Assembly (NCBI GenBank): GCA_025998955.1
Contig: AP024676.1
Span: 3,844,001-3,908,000, forward strand
Direction: 5' to 3'
DNA from: Candidatus Roseilinea sp.
GTDB taxonomy: Bacteria; Chloroflexota; Anaerolineae; J036; Brachytrichaceae
Length of the DNA stretch: 64,000 bases
The notes below the pieces were generated by a model. The model was not told the origin of the DNA, did not search any database, and saw only the letters and a list, made by a program, of their open reading frames with translations. Each line of letters opens with the position of its first letter. Position 1 is the stretch's first letter. Shown in pieces: positions 42,174-49,627 of this stretch. The position numbers were made by a program, and so were the translations under genes.

Positions 42174-43331
42174 CTACATCTTCTCAACTTGCAAAAAGTC
42201 CAACTCGACCGGTGTTTCGCGCCCGAAGAATGAAACCAGCACGGTCACCTTGGCGCGCTCGGTGTCTATCTTGTCCACCAACCCCATGAAATCGGCGAAG
42301 GGGCCGTCGGTGATGCGCACTTTTTGGCCCACACGGAAGTTGACCTTGATCTTGGGTGCCTCCGCTTCCATGCGACGCAGGATCTGATTGACTTCCTGCG
42401 GGCTGAGCGGCTGCGGCCGATTGCCCATGCCGACGAAGCGCGTCACGCCGGGCGTATTGCGCACCACGTGCCAAGAGTCCTCGCTCATCTTCATGCGCAC
42501 CATGACGTAGCCGGGGAACACGCGGCGCTCGACCGTGCGACGCTTGCCGTCGCGCACCTCAATTTCGTCTTCAGTGGGCACGACGACCTCGAAGATCTTA
42601 TCGGCCATGCCCATCGTTTCGATGCGCTGCTCTAGGTTGTGTTTGACCTTATTCTCGTAACCCGAGTAGCAGTGGATGGCATACCACTGCGGCTCGTCGG
42701 GCGACTCGACGCCCTCCGGCACGTAGGGTGCCTCGTAGCCGGTGCCGTCGCCCGGATCGGGCAGCTTTTCGGCTTTCTTCGCCGATTTGCGCGGCGTCTT
42801 CGGCTTGTCCGACTTGGCAGACTTGCTGCGCCGTTTTGGCAGCCGGATGACGAGTTCCTCTTCCTCGGCCTCGACTGTGCCGGATGCAGCGGCCTCGACG
42901 ATGGAGGGCTCGTCTGCAGGCGGTTGGACGACCTTCTCTGCCGACGCACTTTCGTCGCTTTCGACAACCGGCTCTGCTTGCGATTCGGCGGATGATGCTA
43001 CTGGCGTAGGCGATTCAGCCGGCTGTTCGACCTGGACGCTCCCATCCACCATCGGCGACTCCGACGCATCTGAGGCGGACGGCGCCTCGGTCGTTGCGAA
43101 AGATGGCATCTCGGCCTGAGGCGCGGCCGGCGTTGCTTCTGCTTCGGAAGCGACGGGCTCACCAACGGTTGGCTCAACCGGCTGCTCTTCGATCAATGTC
43201 TCGAGCTCGCGCGCTCCCTCCGACAGCGGCAATTCGTGAACGACCGAGGGCGTTTCGGCGACAGCACCGCCGATTTCGCTCTGCACCGCATCGGTTGGCC
43301 GATCGGTCTCATTTACACTCTCGAAATTCAT
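42174..43331 (-). CDS. nusG: Transcription elongation/antitermination factor NusG with long N-terminal extension
   Basis: This 385-residue protein has the NGN domain at about 214-320 (WYAIHCYSGYENKVKHNLEQRIETMGMADKIFEVVVPTE, VFPGYVMVRMKMSEDSWHVVRNTPGVTRFVG) and the KOW domain at about 325-385 (VGQKVRITDGPFADFMGLVDKID). Ordinary NusG is near 180 residues. Here about 210 residues precede the core: roughly 160 that are acidic and rich in Glu, Pro, Ser and Ala, then a basic Lys/Arg patch (RLPKRRSKSAKSDKPKTPRKSAKKAEK). The acidic-basic tail is likely disordered. NusG binds RNA polymerase and couples it to Rho or ribosomes. The gene follows secE by 17 bases. Confidence 0.93.
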   Translation of the reverse strand: MNFESVNETDRPTDAVQSEIGGAVAETPSVVHELPLSEGARELETLIEEQPVEPTVGEPVASEAEATPAAPQAEMPSFATTEAPSASDASESPMVDGSVQVEQPAESPTPVASSAESQAEPVVESDESASAEKVVQPPADEPSIVEAAASGTVEAEEEELVIRLPKRRSKSAKSDKPKTPRKSAKKAEKLPDPGDGTGYEAPYVPEGVESPDEPQWYAIHCYSGYENKVKHNLEQRIETMGMADKIFEVVVPTEDEIEVRDGKRRTVERRVFPGYVMVRMKMSEDSWHVVRNTPGVTRFVGMGNRPQPLSPQEVNQILRRMEAEAPKIKVNFRVGQKVRITDGPFADFMGLVDKIDTERAKVTVLVSFFGRETPVELDFLQVEKM

Positions 43332-43348
43332 CTCGCATCACGCCCTAT

Positions 43349-43666
43349 TCACCGGCGGTCTCGGCTGGCGAACACGACCAGCACGATGATTGAAAGCACG
43401 ATGACCACGGCAATTGCGATGGCAATGATGTTGGACAGCAAAATCTCCTCGATCAAGCGGCCGAAAAGGAAGTCGAACAGGCCGAGAAAAACAGCCATGG
43501 CGACGGTCACCGCCAGTACGACCATCGTCAGGTTGCGCGCTTCTGTGCGCGTCGGCCAGTGCACTTTGCGCAGCTCGCCCAGCGTCTCGCGTATGTAGTC
43601 ACGGATCGGCTCAATGAAGCCAGGCCCGCCGGACGACTTCTTTTCAGCGACGTCTTGGTTTGCCAT
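43349..43666 (-). CDS. secE: Preprotein translocase subunit SecE
   Basis: This 105-residue protein has a hydrophilic N-terminus, the conserved amphipathic helix (FIEPIRDYIRETLGELRKVHWPTRTEARNLTMVVLAVTVAMAVFLGLFDFLFGRLIEEIL) and a second TM segment (IAIAIAVVIVLSIIVLVVFA). Most SecE proteins of this type have one TM; two hydrophobic stretches are visible here. It forms the SecYEG channel. Its place before nusG is universal. Confidence 0.93.
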   Translation of the reverse strand: MANQDVAEKKSSGGPGFIEPIRDYIRETLGELRKVHWPTRTEARNLTMVVLAVTVAMAVFLGLFDFLFGRLIEEILLSNIIAIAIAVVIVLSIIVLVVFASRDRR

Positions 43667-43681
43667 AGGTCATCACATTAC

Positions 43682-43715
43682 TTAGGGGCGTCCCCAATTA
43701 ACAGGACGCCCCTAG
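43682..43715 (-). terminator. Hairpin between tRNA-Trp and secE
   Basis: AGGGGCGTCC (43684-43693) and GGACGCCCCT (43704-43713) form a perfect 10-bp stem that extends by T-A and a wobble pair. It follows the tRNA-Trp gene and precedes secE. No strong U-tract; it may partly terminate or guide processing. Confidence 0.6.
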
Positions 43716-43728
43716 TCACTCGTCGTTA

Positions 43729-43801
43729 CAGGGCAGGCAGGACTTGAACCCACAACCGCTCGATTTGGAGTCGAGTGCTCTACCACTTGAGCTACTGCCC
43801 T
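43729..43801 (-). tRNA. tRNA-Trp (anticodon CCA)
   Basis: A 73-base cloverleaf. The acceptor stem is AGGGCAG/CTGCCCT with discriminator G. The anticodon loop CTCCAAA carries CCA, and the T arm contains GGTTCAAGTCC. A36-A37-A38 make it a MiaA substrate. No CCA end is encoded. Its position between tuf and secE is typical. Confidence 0.95.
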
Positions 43802-43825
43802 TCAAGCGAAGATTATCCACCATTT

Positions 43826-43890
43826 TCCACTCCCGACTCCCCCGTTTTGGTTGCGCTGCAAGCTCGCGGGATAGGGGAGTCGGGAGTGGA
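43826..43890. repeat. Perfect 17-bp inverted repeat between tuf and tRNA-Trp
   Basis: TCCACTCCCGACTCCCC (43826-43842) and its exact complement at 43874-43890 flank 31 bases. It lies 4 bases after the tuf stop, so on the minus strand it is a strong hairpin after tuf, possibly ending or stabilising the tuf message. Confidence 0.8.
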
Positions 43891-43894
43891 CTTC

Positions 43895-45094
43895 CTACTC
43901 GAACACCTTGGTGATCGAGCCCGCGCCGACCGTCAGCCCCCCTTCCCGGATCGCAAACTTCGACCCCTGCTCCAACGCCACCGGCGCGATCAGCTTCACC
44001 CGCATCGTCACGTTGTCCCCTGGCATCACCATCTCCACCCCTTCCGGCAACTGCACCTCCCCCGTCACGTCCATCGTCCGAATGTAGAACTGCGGCCGAT
44101 ACCCGCTGAAGAACGACTTGTGCCGTCCCCCCTCATCCTTCCTCAACACATACACCTGCGCCTCGAACTCGTCGTGCGGCTTGATGCTCCCCGGCTTCGC
44201 CAGCACCATCCCCCGCTCCACATCGTCCCGCTCGATCCCGCGCAGCAGCACCCCGCAGTTGTCCCCTGCTTCCGCCACGTCCAGCACCTTGTGGAACATC
44301 TCCAACCCCGTCACCACCGTGCTCCGCGTCTCCCGCAGCCCCACGATCTCTACCGTGTCTCCGACCTTCACCGTCCCGCGCTCGATCCGCCCCGTCACCA
44401 CCGTCCCGCGGCCTTTGATGCTGAACACGTCCTCGATCGGCATCATGAACGGCTTGTCCACCGCCCGCACCGGCGTCGGAATGTAGTTGTCCACCACGTC
44501 CATCAACTCCAAGATGCACTTGTATTCCGGCGCGTTGATGTCCGTGCTCGGACTGTCCAACGCCTGCTTCGCGCTCCCGCGCACGATCGGCGTCTCGTCC
44601 CCCGGATATCCATACTTGTTCAGCAACTCCCGCAGCTCCATCTCCACCAGCTCCAGCAGCTCCGGGTCGTCCATCATGTCCACCTTGTTCAGAAACACCA
44701 CGATGCTCGGCACTTCCACCTGCCGCGCCAGCAGCACGTGCTCCTTGGTCTGCGGCATCGGCCCGTCCGGCGCCGCCACCACCAGGATCGCCCCGTCCAC
44801 CTGCGCCGCCCCCGTGATCATGTTCTTGATGTAGTCTCGATGCCCCGGCATGTCCACGTGCGCATAGTGCCGCTTGTCCGTCTCGTATTCCACGTGCGCA
44901 ATCGAGATGGTGATCCCGCGCTCGCGCTCCTCCGGCGCTTTGTCAATCTGGTCATACGCCATGAACTGCGCTTTGCCCTTCAGCGCCAGCACCTTCGTGA
45001 TCGCCGCCGTCAACGTCGTCTTCCCGTGGTCAATGTGTCCCATCGTCCCGATGTTCACGTGCGGCTTCGTCCGTACGAATTTCTCCTTCGCCAT
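43895..45094 (-). CDS. tuf: Elongation factor Tu
   Basis: The 399-residue GTPase has the G1 motif [14 protein letters not shown], the switch I region RGITI, G3 [13 protein letters not shown]4 NKVDMMDD and G5 GSAKQAL, then domains 2 and 3 to the C-terminal [13 protein letters not shown]. It carries aminoacyl-tRNA to the ribosome. The start [17 protein letters not shown] at 45094 is fixed by homology; no clear Shine-Dalgarno is visible. Codon use is strikingly C-ending compared with neighbours, as expected for a very highly expressed gene. fusA and rpsL are not adjacent. Confidence 0.98.
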   Translation of the reverse strand: MAKEKFVRTKPHVNIGTMGHIDHGKTTLTAAITKVLALKGKAQFMAYDQIDKAPEERERGITISIAHVEYETDKRHYAHVDMPGHRDYIKNMITGAAQVDGAILVVAAPDGPMPQTKEHVLLARQVEVPSIVVFLNKVDMMDDPELLELVEMELRELLNKYGYPGDETPIVRGSAKQALDSPSTDINAPEYKCILELMDVVDNYIPTPVRAVDKPFMMPIEDVFSIKGRGTVVTGRIERGTVKVGDTVEIVGLRETRSTVVTGLEMFHKVLDVAEAGDNCGVLLRGIERDDVERGMVLAKPGSIKPHDEFEAQVYVLRKDEGGRHKSFFSGYRPQFYIRTMDVTGEVQLPEGVEMVMPGDNVTMRVKLIAPVALEQGSKFAIREGGLTVGAGSITKVFE

Positions 45095-45216
45095 GGTTTG
45101 CTGTGCTCTGTAATTAGTAATTTCGTAACCGGCCATTGAACGACTGGCTATAGGCACACGGGTGTGCGTTAACACCACCCCGTTACCAACGACCAGCGGC
45201 CAATAAACCAGACCCA

Positions 45217-45289
45217 AGCCCACAACCGGGATCGAACCGGTGACCTCACCCTTACCAAGGGTGTGCTCTACCTACTGAGCTATGTGGGC
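45217..45289 (-). tRNA. tRNA-Thr (anticodon GGT)
   Basis: A 73-base cloverleaf with acceptor GCCCACA/TGTGGGC, D arm TAGCTCAGTAGGTAGAGCA, anticodon GGT within CTTGGTAAG and T arm GGTTCGATCC. Located just upstream of tuf. Confidence 0.95.
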
Positions 45290-45296
45290 GATTCAG

Positions 45297-45379
45297 TGGG
45301 CCGAGCAGGACTCGAACCTGCGAAGGCTTCTGCCAGCGGATTTACAGTCCGCCCCCTTTGCCGCTCGGGACATCGACCC
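45297..45379 (-). tRNA. tRNA-Tyr (anticodon GTA)
   Basis: An 83-base class II tRNA with a long variable arm. The acceptor is GGGTCGA/TCGGCCC with discriminator A, and the anticodon is GTA in CTGTAAA. A36-A37-A38 fit MiaA modification. Confidence 0.95.
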
Positions 45380-45388
45380 AAAACCACT

Positions 45389-45461
45389 AGCCGACGACGG
45401 GAGTTGAACCCGTAACCTACCGATTACAAATCGGTTGCTCTGCCTGTTGAGCTACATCGGC
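45389..45461 (-). tRNA. tRNA-Thr (anticodon TGT)
   Basis: A 73-base cloverleaf with acceptor GCCGATG/CGTCGGC (one G-T pair), anticodon TGT in TTTGTAA and T arm GGTTCAACTCC. First gene of the tRNA-tuf cluster. Confidence 0.95.
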
Positions 45462-45575
45462 GCGCTGGCCTGCACAGACGCGTCTGCACTCAAAAGCATA
45501 TGATTCTACCTTTATTTGAGAGCAAGCGTCAAGATTCAATTTTTGGCTAAAGCCGAAGCGTTGCACGCCGCCGCA

Positions 45576-45581
45576 TACAAT
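45576..45581 (+). promoter_or_regulatory. -10 box TACAAT of miaA, leaderless arrangement
   Basis: TACAAT ends 6 bases before the miaA ATG; the gap TTCTCT has no Shine-Dalgarno. Confidence 0.55.
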
Positions 45582-45587
45582 TCTCTC

Positions 45588-46487
45588 ATGACTCGCGAGG
45601 CGCCCGACTTGATTGCCATTATCGGCCCGACGGCAGCCGGCAAATCGGCTTATGCGATGACGCTGGCTCCCCAGGTTAACGGTGAAATCGTCTCCGCCGA
45701 TTCGCGCCACGTCTACCGGCGGATGGACATCGGCACGAACAAACCGACGCCGGCCGAGCAGCACTTGGTGAGCCATCACTTGATTGACTTGCGCGAGCCG
45801 CATGAACGCTTCTCGCTGGGCGAGTACGTCGAACTGGCACAGGCCGCCATCGCGGACATCCGCGCGCGCGGCAAGACGCCGCTGCTGGTCGGCGGCACCG
45901 GCCAATACGTCCGTGCAGTCTTGCGCGGTTGGCGTGTGCCACCTGTACCGCCTCACGACGACCTGCGAGAGAAGTGGCTGCACTATGCGCAAGAGCACGG
46001 CTCGGCAGCGCTCTTCGCCGAATTGGCCGCGCGCGATCCCGACGCTGCCCGGACGATTGACCCGCGCAACGTGCGACGGGTCGTGCGCGCGCTCGAAGTC
46101 ATGGAAGTCTCCGGCCGGCGGTGGAGCGAACTGCAAAGGCGCGAGCCGCCCAACTGGCGCACCGAGGTGATCTACATCAACCCACCGCGCGATGAGCTCT
46201 ACGCGCGCGCCGATGCCCGCCTGATGCGCATGATCGAGCAGGGCTGGCTGGCCGAGACGGAAGCGCTGCTCGACTTTCTTGGCCAGCACGGCTTCGACGC
46301 CGACGCTGCGCTGCGCCTCCCGTCTATGTCCGCGCTCGGCTACCGAGAAATGGCTCTCGTCGTCATGGGCCGGACGACGCTCGATCAAGCCATTGCCGCG
46401 ATCAAGCGCGCCACGCGCCGCTTTATCCGTGCGCAGGATGTCTGGTTTCGGCAGGAAGCGGCACATGCTGCATCTGCCTCCGCCTAG
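45588..46487 (+). CDS. miaA: tRNA dimethylallyltransferase
   Basis: The 299-residue enzyme transfers a dimethylallyl group to A37 of tRNAs reading UNN codons. Seen: P-loop IIGPTAAGKSAYAMTLA, VSADSRHVYRRMDIGTNKPTPAE, HHLIDLREPHERFSLGEYVELAQAAI and LLVGGTGQYVRAVLRGW. The C-terminal SALGYREMALVVMG and ATRRFIRAQDVWFR are also present. I took the ATG at 45588 because of the P-loop distance and the -10 box. It is divergent from a tRNA cluster with two of its substrates (Tyr and Trp). Confidence 0.95.
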   Translation: MTREAPDLIAIIGPTAAGKSAYAMTLAPQVNGEIVSADSRHVYRRMDIGTNKPTPAEQHLVSHHLIDLREPHERFSLGEYVELAQAAIADIRARGKTPLLVGGTGQYVRAVLRGWRVPPVPPHDDLREKWLHYAQEHGSAALFAELAARDPDAARTIDPRNVRRVVRALEVMEVSGRRWSELQRREPPNWRTEVIYINPPRDELYARADARLMRMIEQGWLAETEALLDFLGQHGFDADAALRLPSMSALGYREMALVVMGRTTLDQAIAAIKRATRRFIRAQDVWFRQEAAHAASASA

Positions 46488-46549
46488 TGGGTCGCGCGTT
46501 CACCTATCCACGTAAAGCCCGAATGATGCAGTCTTAACACACCAGCTCG

Positions 46550-46555
46550 TAGAAT
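46550..46555 (+). promoter_or_regulatory. -10 box TAGAAT, leaderless arrangement
   Basis: TAGAAT ends 7 bases before the first ATG (46563) of the phosphatase gene. Confidence 0.5.
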
Positions 46556-46562
46556 CGCGCGC

Positions 46563-47309
46563 ATGATGGACATCACGATGCGGCGGCTACACTGGGATGG
46601 CTGCCTGAACGTGCGCGACCTGGGTGGGCTTGGCACGCATGACGGCCGGGCGACGCGCTGGGGCGCGCTCGTGCGCATGGACAATCCCGGCCATCTGACC
46701 GATGCCGGCGTCCGCGCCTTGTTGGATTACGGCGTGAAAACGGTAATTGACCTGCGCTACCCTGCGGAGATTGCCCGTTACCCACACCTGGCTGAAGCAC
46801 TCAACTCCGAACGCGACCGGGTAACCCTCCACCACATTCCGCTGCTCGACGAGGACAATCGCACTGAAGAAGACATTTTGTTCGCCCGTTCGCGCGATGA
46901 ATGGCACGCCTATGTGCTCGACCGGCGCGGCGAGACGATCGCCGAGGTTATGCGCGCCATCGCCCACGCCGTGCCCGGCGCGGTGGTCTTACACTGCACG
47001 GCCGGCAAGGATCGCACCGGCATCATCTCCGCGCTGCTGCTCGATCTGGTGGGCGTCGTGCGCGACGACATCGCGCGGGACTATGCGGTGAGCGAGGAGT
47101 GGCTGCGCCCGCGCACCCAGCAGTGGCTGGAGCCGCTTGACGAGGCGCAACGCGCCTTTGCTCTCAGCCTGATGCGCACCGCGCCGGAGTATGTGCAGTT
47201 CGCGTTACGCTATGTGGACGAACGTTACGGTGGCACGCGCGCTTACCTGCAGAGCGTCGGCCTGTCGCCGAACGACTTGAACGCCCTACGCCAGCGGTTA
47301 ATCGAGTGA
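46563..47309 (+). CDS. Tyrosine/serine protein phosphatase, Y_phosphatase3 type
   Basis: The 248-residue phosphatase has the CX5R active site HCTAGKDRTGII (C145, R151). The N-terminal NVRDLGGLGTHDGRATRWGALVRMD and VIDLRYPAEI are characteristic of this family (PTP-like, LipA/Mptp-B group). Members dephosphorylate phosphotyrosine or phosphoinositides; the target is unknown. Two ATG codons in a row could start it. It stands alone, 75 bases after miaA with its own promoter. Confidence 0.87.
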   Translation: MMDITMRRLHWDGCLNVRDLGGLGTHDGRATRWGALVRMDNPGHLTDAGVRALLDYGVKTVIDLRYPAEIARYPHLAEALNSERDRVTLHHIPLLDEDNRTEEDILFARSRDEWHAYVLDRRGETIAEVMRAIAHAVPGAVVLHCTAGKDRTGIISALLLDLVGVVRDDIARDYAVSEEWLRPRTQQWLEPLDEAQRAFALSLMRTAPEYVQFALRYVDERYGGTRAYLQSVGLSPNDLNALRQRLIE

Positions 47310-47338
47310 AGATCGCGAAGGCTTGGGAATCCGAGCGA

Positions 47339-47722
47339 TCAAAACCCCAGCGCTTCGTAGCCGGTCATTTGGGCGCGCCAACCGAATGCCGAGGTGAGCA
47401 ACAACACCGCGGCGTACAGCAAGACTGCCCCTCGGTCGTCGCGGCCACGCGTGAATGCGAATACCGCCGGAACGCTGATGATGACGAGTGCGCCATACAG
47501 ATAGTGCACGAAGCGCACATTCATCCCTAACCCCATACTGATCAACAGCAGGCCAACTGCCATTTGCACCAGGCCGAGGATGGGGCTGAGTGCGATTGCG
47601 CCGAGGTAGTTGCCGTCCAGGCTATCGCCGCGGAGGAATTTGATCATGCCCCACAGGCCGAGGATAGCGTTGAAGAGAATCACTGCTGTCGCCAGATTAG
47701 CGTGGATTTGTATGAGCCCCAT
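47339..47722 (-). CDS. Small four-helix membrane protein of unknown function
   Basis: This 127-residue protein has four TM helices (ANLATAVILFNAILGLWGMIKFL; YLGAIALSPILGLVQMAVGLLLISMGL; VHYLYGALVIISVPAVFAFT; AVLLYAAVLLLTSAFGWRA). The first His near the N-terminus (IQIHANLA) and the second in FVHYLYG are placed like those of small cytochrome-like or DoxX-type proteins, but no family is certain. I chose the ATG at 47722 because TATAAT (47732-47737, complement) lies 9 bases upstream; the longer frame runs into the divergent receptor gene. Confidence 0.7.
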   Translation of the reverse strand: MGLIQIHANLATAVILFNAILGLWGMIKFLRGDSLDGNYLGAIALSPILGLVQMAVGLLLISMGLGMNVRFVHYLYGALVIISVPAVFAFTRGRDDRGAVLLYAAVLLLTSAFGWRAQMTGYEALGF

Positions 47723-47731
47723 GGACGGCGG

Positions 47732-47737
47732 ATTATA
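47732..47737 (-). promoter_or_regulatory. -10 box TATAAT of the small membrane protein gene
   Basis: On the minus strand the box is 9 bases before the ATG at 47722, giving a leaderless or nearly leaderless mRNA. Confidence 0.5.
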
Positions 47738-47790
47738 GGTAAGATACCTTTCGGGAATATAAGCGCACGATCGCTCCCAGGGATTCAAAC

Positions 47791-48900
47791 ATGAAAGCCA
47801 ATCGGTCAGGAGGCGCACGCTTCGCATTAGCGCTGCTCTTCACAGCCGCCTTGTGCATCGAATGGCGGCCGGCCCTCGGCTTTGCCCAACAACAGCGCAC
47901 CCCACCGCTCAAAGTCGTCACCAAGCCACTTGAGCCATTCGTCACTGTCGAAGCGGGCAACCGGCTGAGTGGCTTCAGCATTGATCTCTGGGAAGTCGTC
48001 GCCCAACGCATCGGCGCCGACTACGAGTGGGTGATCGTCCAGAGCGTCACCGAGCAGATCGAGATGGTCGAGCAGCGAAAAGCCGACGTCGCCATCGCCG
48101 GCATCAGCATGACGGCGGAACGCGAAGCGCGCATTGACTTCTCGCATCCGTTCTTCAACGCCGGCTTGCAGATCATGGTGCCCGTCCGTTCGGAGCAAAC
48201 GCTCTCGAACCTGGTTGCGGCGGTCTTTTCGCCTGTGCTGTTGCAGATCCTCGGCATCGCGATGTTGGTCACGCTGGCAATGGCGCACTTGATCTGGCTG
48301 ACCGAGCGCAACAGCGGCGGCGAGATCCCGAAAGCCTACCTGCCCGGGGTGTGGGAAGCGCTGTGGTGGGCAGTGAACACGCTGACCACCGGGGAGTATG
48401 GCGACAAGACCAAACCGAGCGGCGTATTCAAGCGTCTGCTGGCCATCGCTTGGATGGTTCTGAGCGTGATCTTCGTCGCCCAATTCACGGCTTCGATCAC
48501 CTCCGATCTCACCGTGCAACAACTCACTCAGAACATCGGCGGCCCGGCCGACCTGCCCGGGAAGGCTATCTTTACCGTCAAAGGCAGCACTGCCGCCAAC
48601 TACTTATCTGAAGCGCGGATCAACTTCGTCGGCGTGGATACGATCGAGAAAGCCTACGACGCGCTAGAAAATGGCCAGGCGCAGGCCATCGTTTATGACG
48701 CCCCCGTGCTCAAGTATTACGCCGTCACCCAGGGGCGCGGCAAGGTTGAGATGGTCGGCCCGATTTTCAAGGAGGAAACCTACGGTATCGTGCTCCAACC
48801 AGGCAGCCCGCTGCGCGAACCGATCAACAACGCACTGCTGGCAATTCGGCAAGACGGCACCTACGAGGCGCTTTACGACAAATGGTTCCGGGAGAAATGA
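47791..48900 (+). CDS. Prokaryotic ionotropic glutamate receptor-like channel (GluR0-like)
   Basis: The 369-residue protein has a signal peptide (residues 1-32). A periplasmic-binding fold is split in two lobes: S1 about 38-140 (LKVVTKPLEPFV; GFSIDLWEVVAQRIGADYEW; DVAIAGISMTAEREARIDFSHPFF) and S2 about 240-369. Between them lies a channel unit with TM1 about 145-171, a pore loop (LWWAVNTLTTGEYGDKT) and TM2 about 213-236 (LLAIAWMVLSVIFVAQFTASITS). The filter TTGEYGD (199-205) resembles the K+ channel TVGYGD with one residue changed or added. Cyanobacterial GluR0 has the same layout and is an amino-acid-gated K+ channel. Confidence 0.85.
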   Translation: MKANRSGGARFALALLFTAALCIEWRPALGFAQQQRTPPLKVVTKPLEPFVTVEAGNRLSGFSIDLWEVVAQRIGADYEWVIVQSVTEQIEMVEQRKADVAIAGISMTAEREARIDFSHPFFNAGLQIMVPVRSEQTLSNLVAAVFSPVLLQILGIAMLVTLAMAHLIWLTERNSGGEIPKAYLPGVWEALWWAVNTLTTGEYGDKTKPSGVFKRLLAIAWMVLSVIFVAQFTASITSDLTVQQLTQNIGGPADLPGKAIFTVKGSTAANYLSEARINFVGVDTIEKAYDALENGQAQAIVYDAPVLKYYAVTQGRGKVEMVGPIFKEETYGIVLQPGSPLREPINNALLAIRQDGTYEALYDKWFREK

Positions 48901-49001
48901 TTGAATCGGCAATGGTAAAATAACGGTGTCAATTCAGCCTGCGCGGTTCATCTGCGCCTTTGAGCGGACCCGCGCGTTTCACGAAAGGAGTTTAAGCACA
49001 A

Positions 49002-49271
49002 GTGGCTCTCAACAAAGGTGAGAAGGCCGCCATCATCGAACAGTTTGCGGTCAATCCCAACGATACCGGCTCGTCGGAGGTTCAAATCGCGCTGCTGACC
49101 CGACGCATCAACGAATTGAACGAGCATTTGAAAGTTCACAAGCACGATGAAAGCTCGCGTCATGGCCTGTTGGTCCTCGTGGGCAAGCGGCGTGCACACC
49201 TGAAGTACTTGGCAGCCAAGGATCCAGTTAGCTATCGGGAACTTCTGGTCAAACTCGGGTTAAGAAAGTAA
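49002..49271 (+). CDS. rpsO: 30S ribosomal protein S15
   Basis: This 89-residue protein has the S15 pattern [82 protein letters not shown]. The start is GTG behind GAAAGGAG. It binds the central domain of 16S rRNA. It precedes pnp, as in many bacteria, separated by a hairpin and a very large inverted repeat. Confidence 0.97.
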   Translation: MALNKGEKAAIIEQFAVNPNDTGSSEVQIALLTRRINELNEHLKVHKHDESSRHGLLVLVGKRRAHLKYLAAKDPVSYRELLVKLGLRK

Positions 49272-49286
49272 GTCGGTTTCGTCGGA

Positions 49287-49307
49287 GAGGCACAGGGGCT
49301 GTGCCTC
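49287..49307 (+). terminator. Hairpin after rpsO
   Basis: GAGGCACAG-GGG-CTGTGCCTC is a perfect 9-bp stem with a 3-base loop, 15 bases after the rpsO stop. No U-tract follows; it may attenuate or act as a 3' barrier. Confidence 0.65.
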
Positions 49308-49320
49308 CCCGGTCAGTGTA

Positions 49321-49530
49321 GGGTGAGAGGGTAGCGGTCGTAGATGTTAGAGGCCAGCTTCGGAAGTGAGATCGAGCATTCAAGATTAGAGATTGGAGAC
49401 TAGAGAATTGAAGAGAAGTAAGAAGCTCAAGAATTCCCCATTCTTTTCTCAATTCTCAATTCTCAATTCTCAATTTTCAATTTTCAGTTCCGCGGCTGAC
49501 CTCTAACCTCTAACCGCTCCCCTCCCTCCC
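49321..49530. repeat. Very long imperfect inverted repeat in the rpsO-pnp spacer
   Basis: The left arm at 49321-49425 and the right arm at 49441-49530 are complementary over nearly their whole length. The outer parts (GAGGGTAGCGGTCGTAGATG and the complement of CTAACCTCTAACCGCTCCCC) and inner parts (AGAGAATTGAAGAGAA against TTCTCAATTCTCAATTCTC) both pair. The loop is about 15 bases. The inner right arm is a tandem of TCTCAAT units. In RNA this would be a hairpin of about 210 bases just before pnp. The rest of the 356-base spacer holds no gene. Confidence 0.8.
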
Positions 49531-49627
49531 ATGTTCGTTCGACGGTCGGCGTTGGCGCAAAGCGCGATGTACCCGCGGTTGCCTCGCCGGCGCAGATCGT
49601 CCGTTTCTGTAAGGAGAAAAGTTCAAT

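Noticed and set aside
43775-45139. Long open frame on the plus strand opposite tuf (454 codons)
   Set aside because: It is the complement of tuf and tRNA-Trp, very rich in His, Arg and Pro, with no domain; it exists because of strong third-position C bias in tuf.
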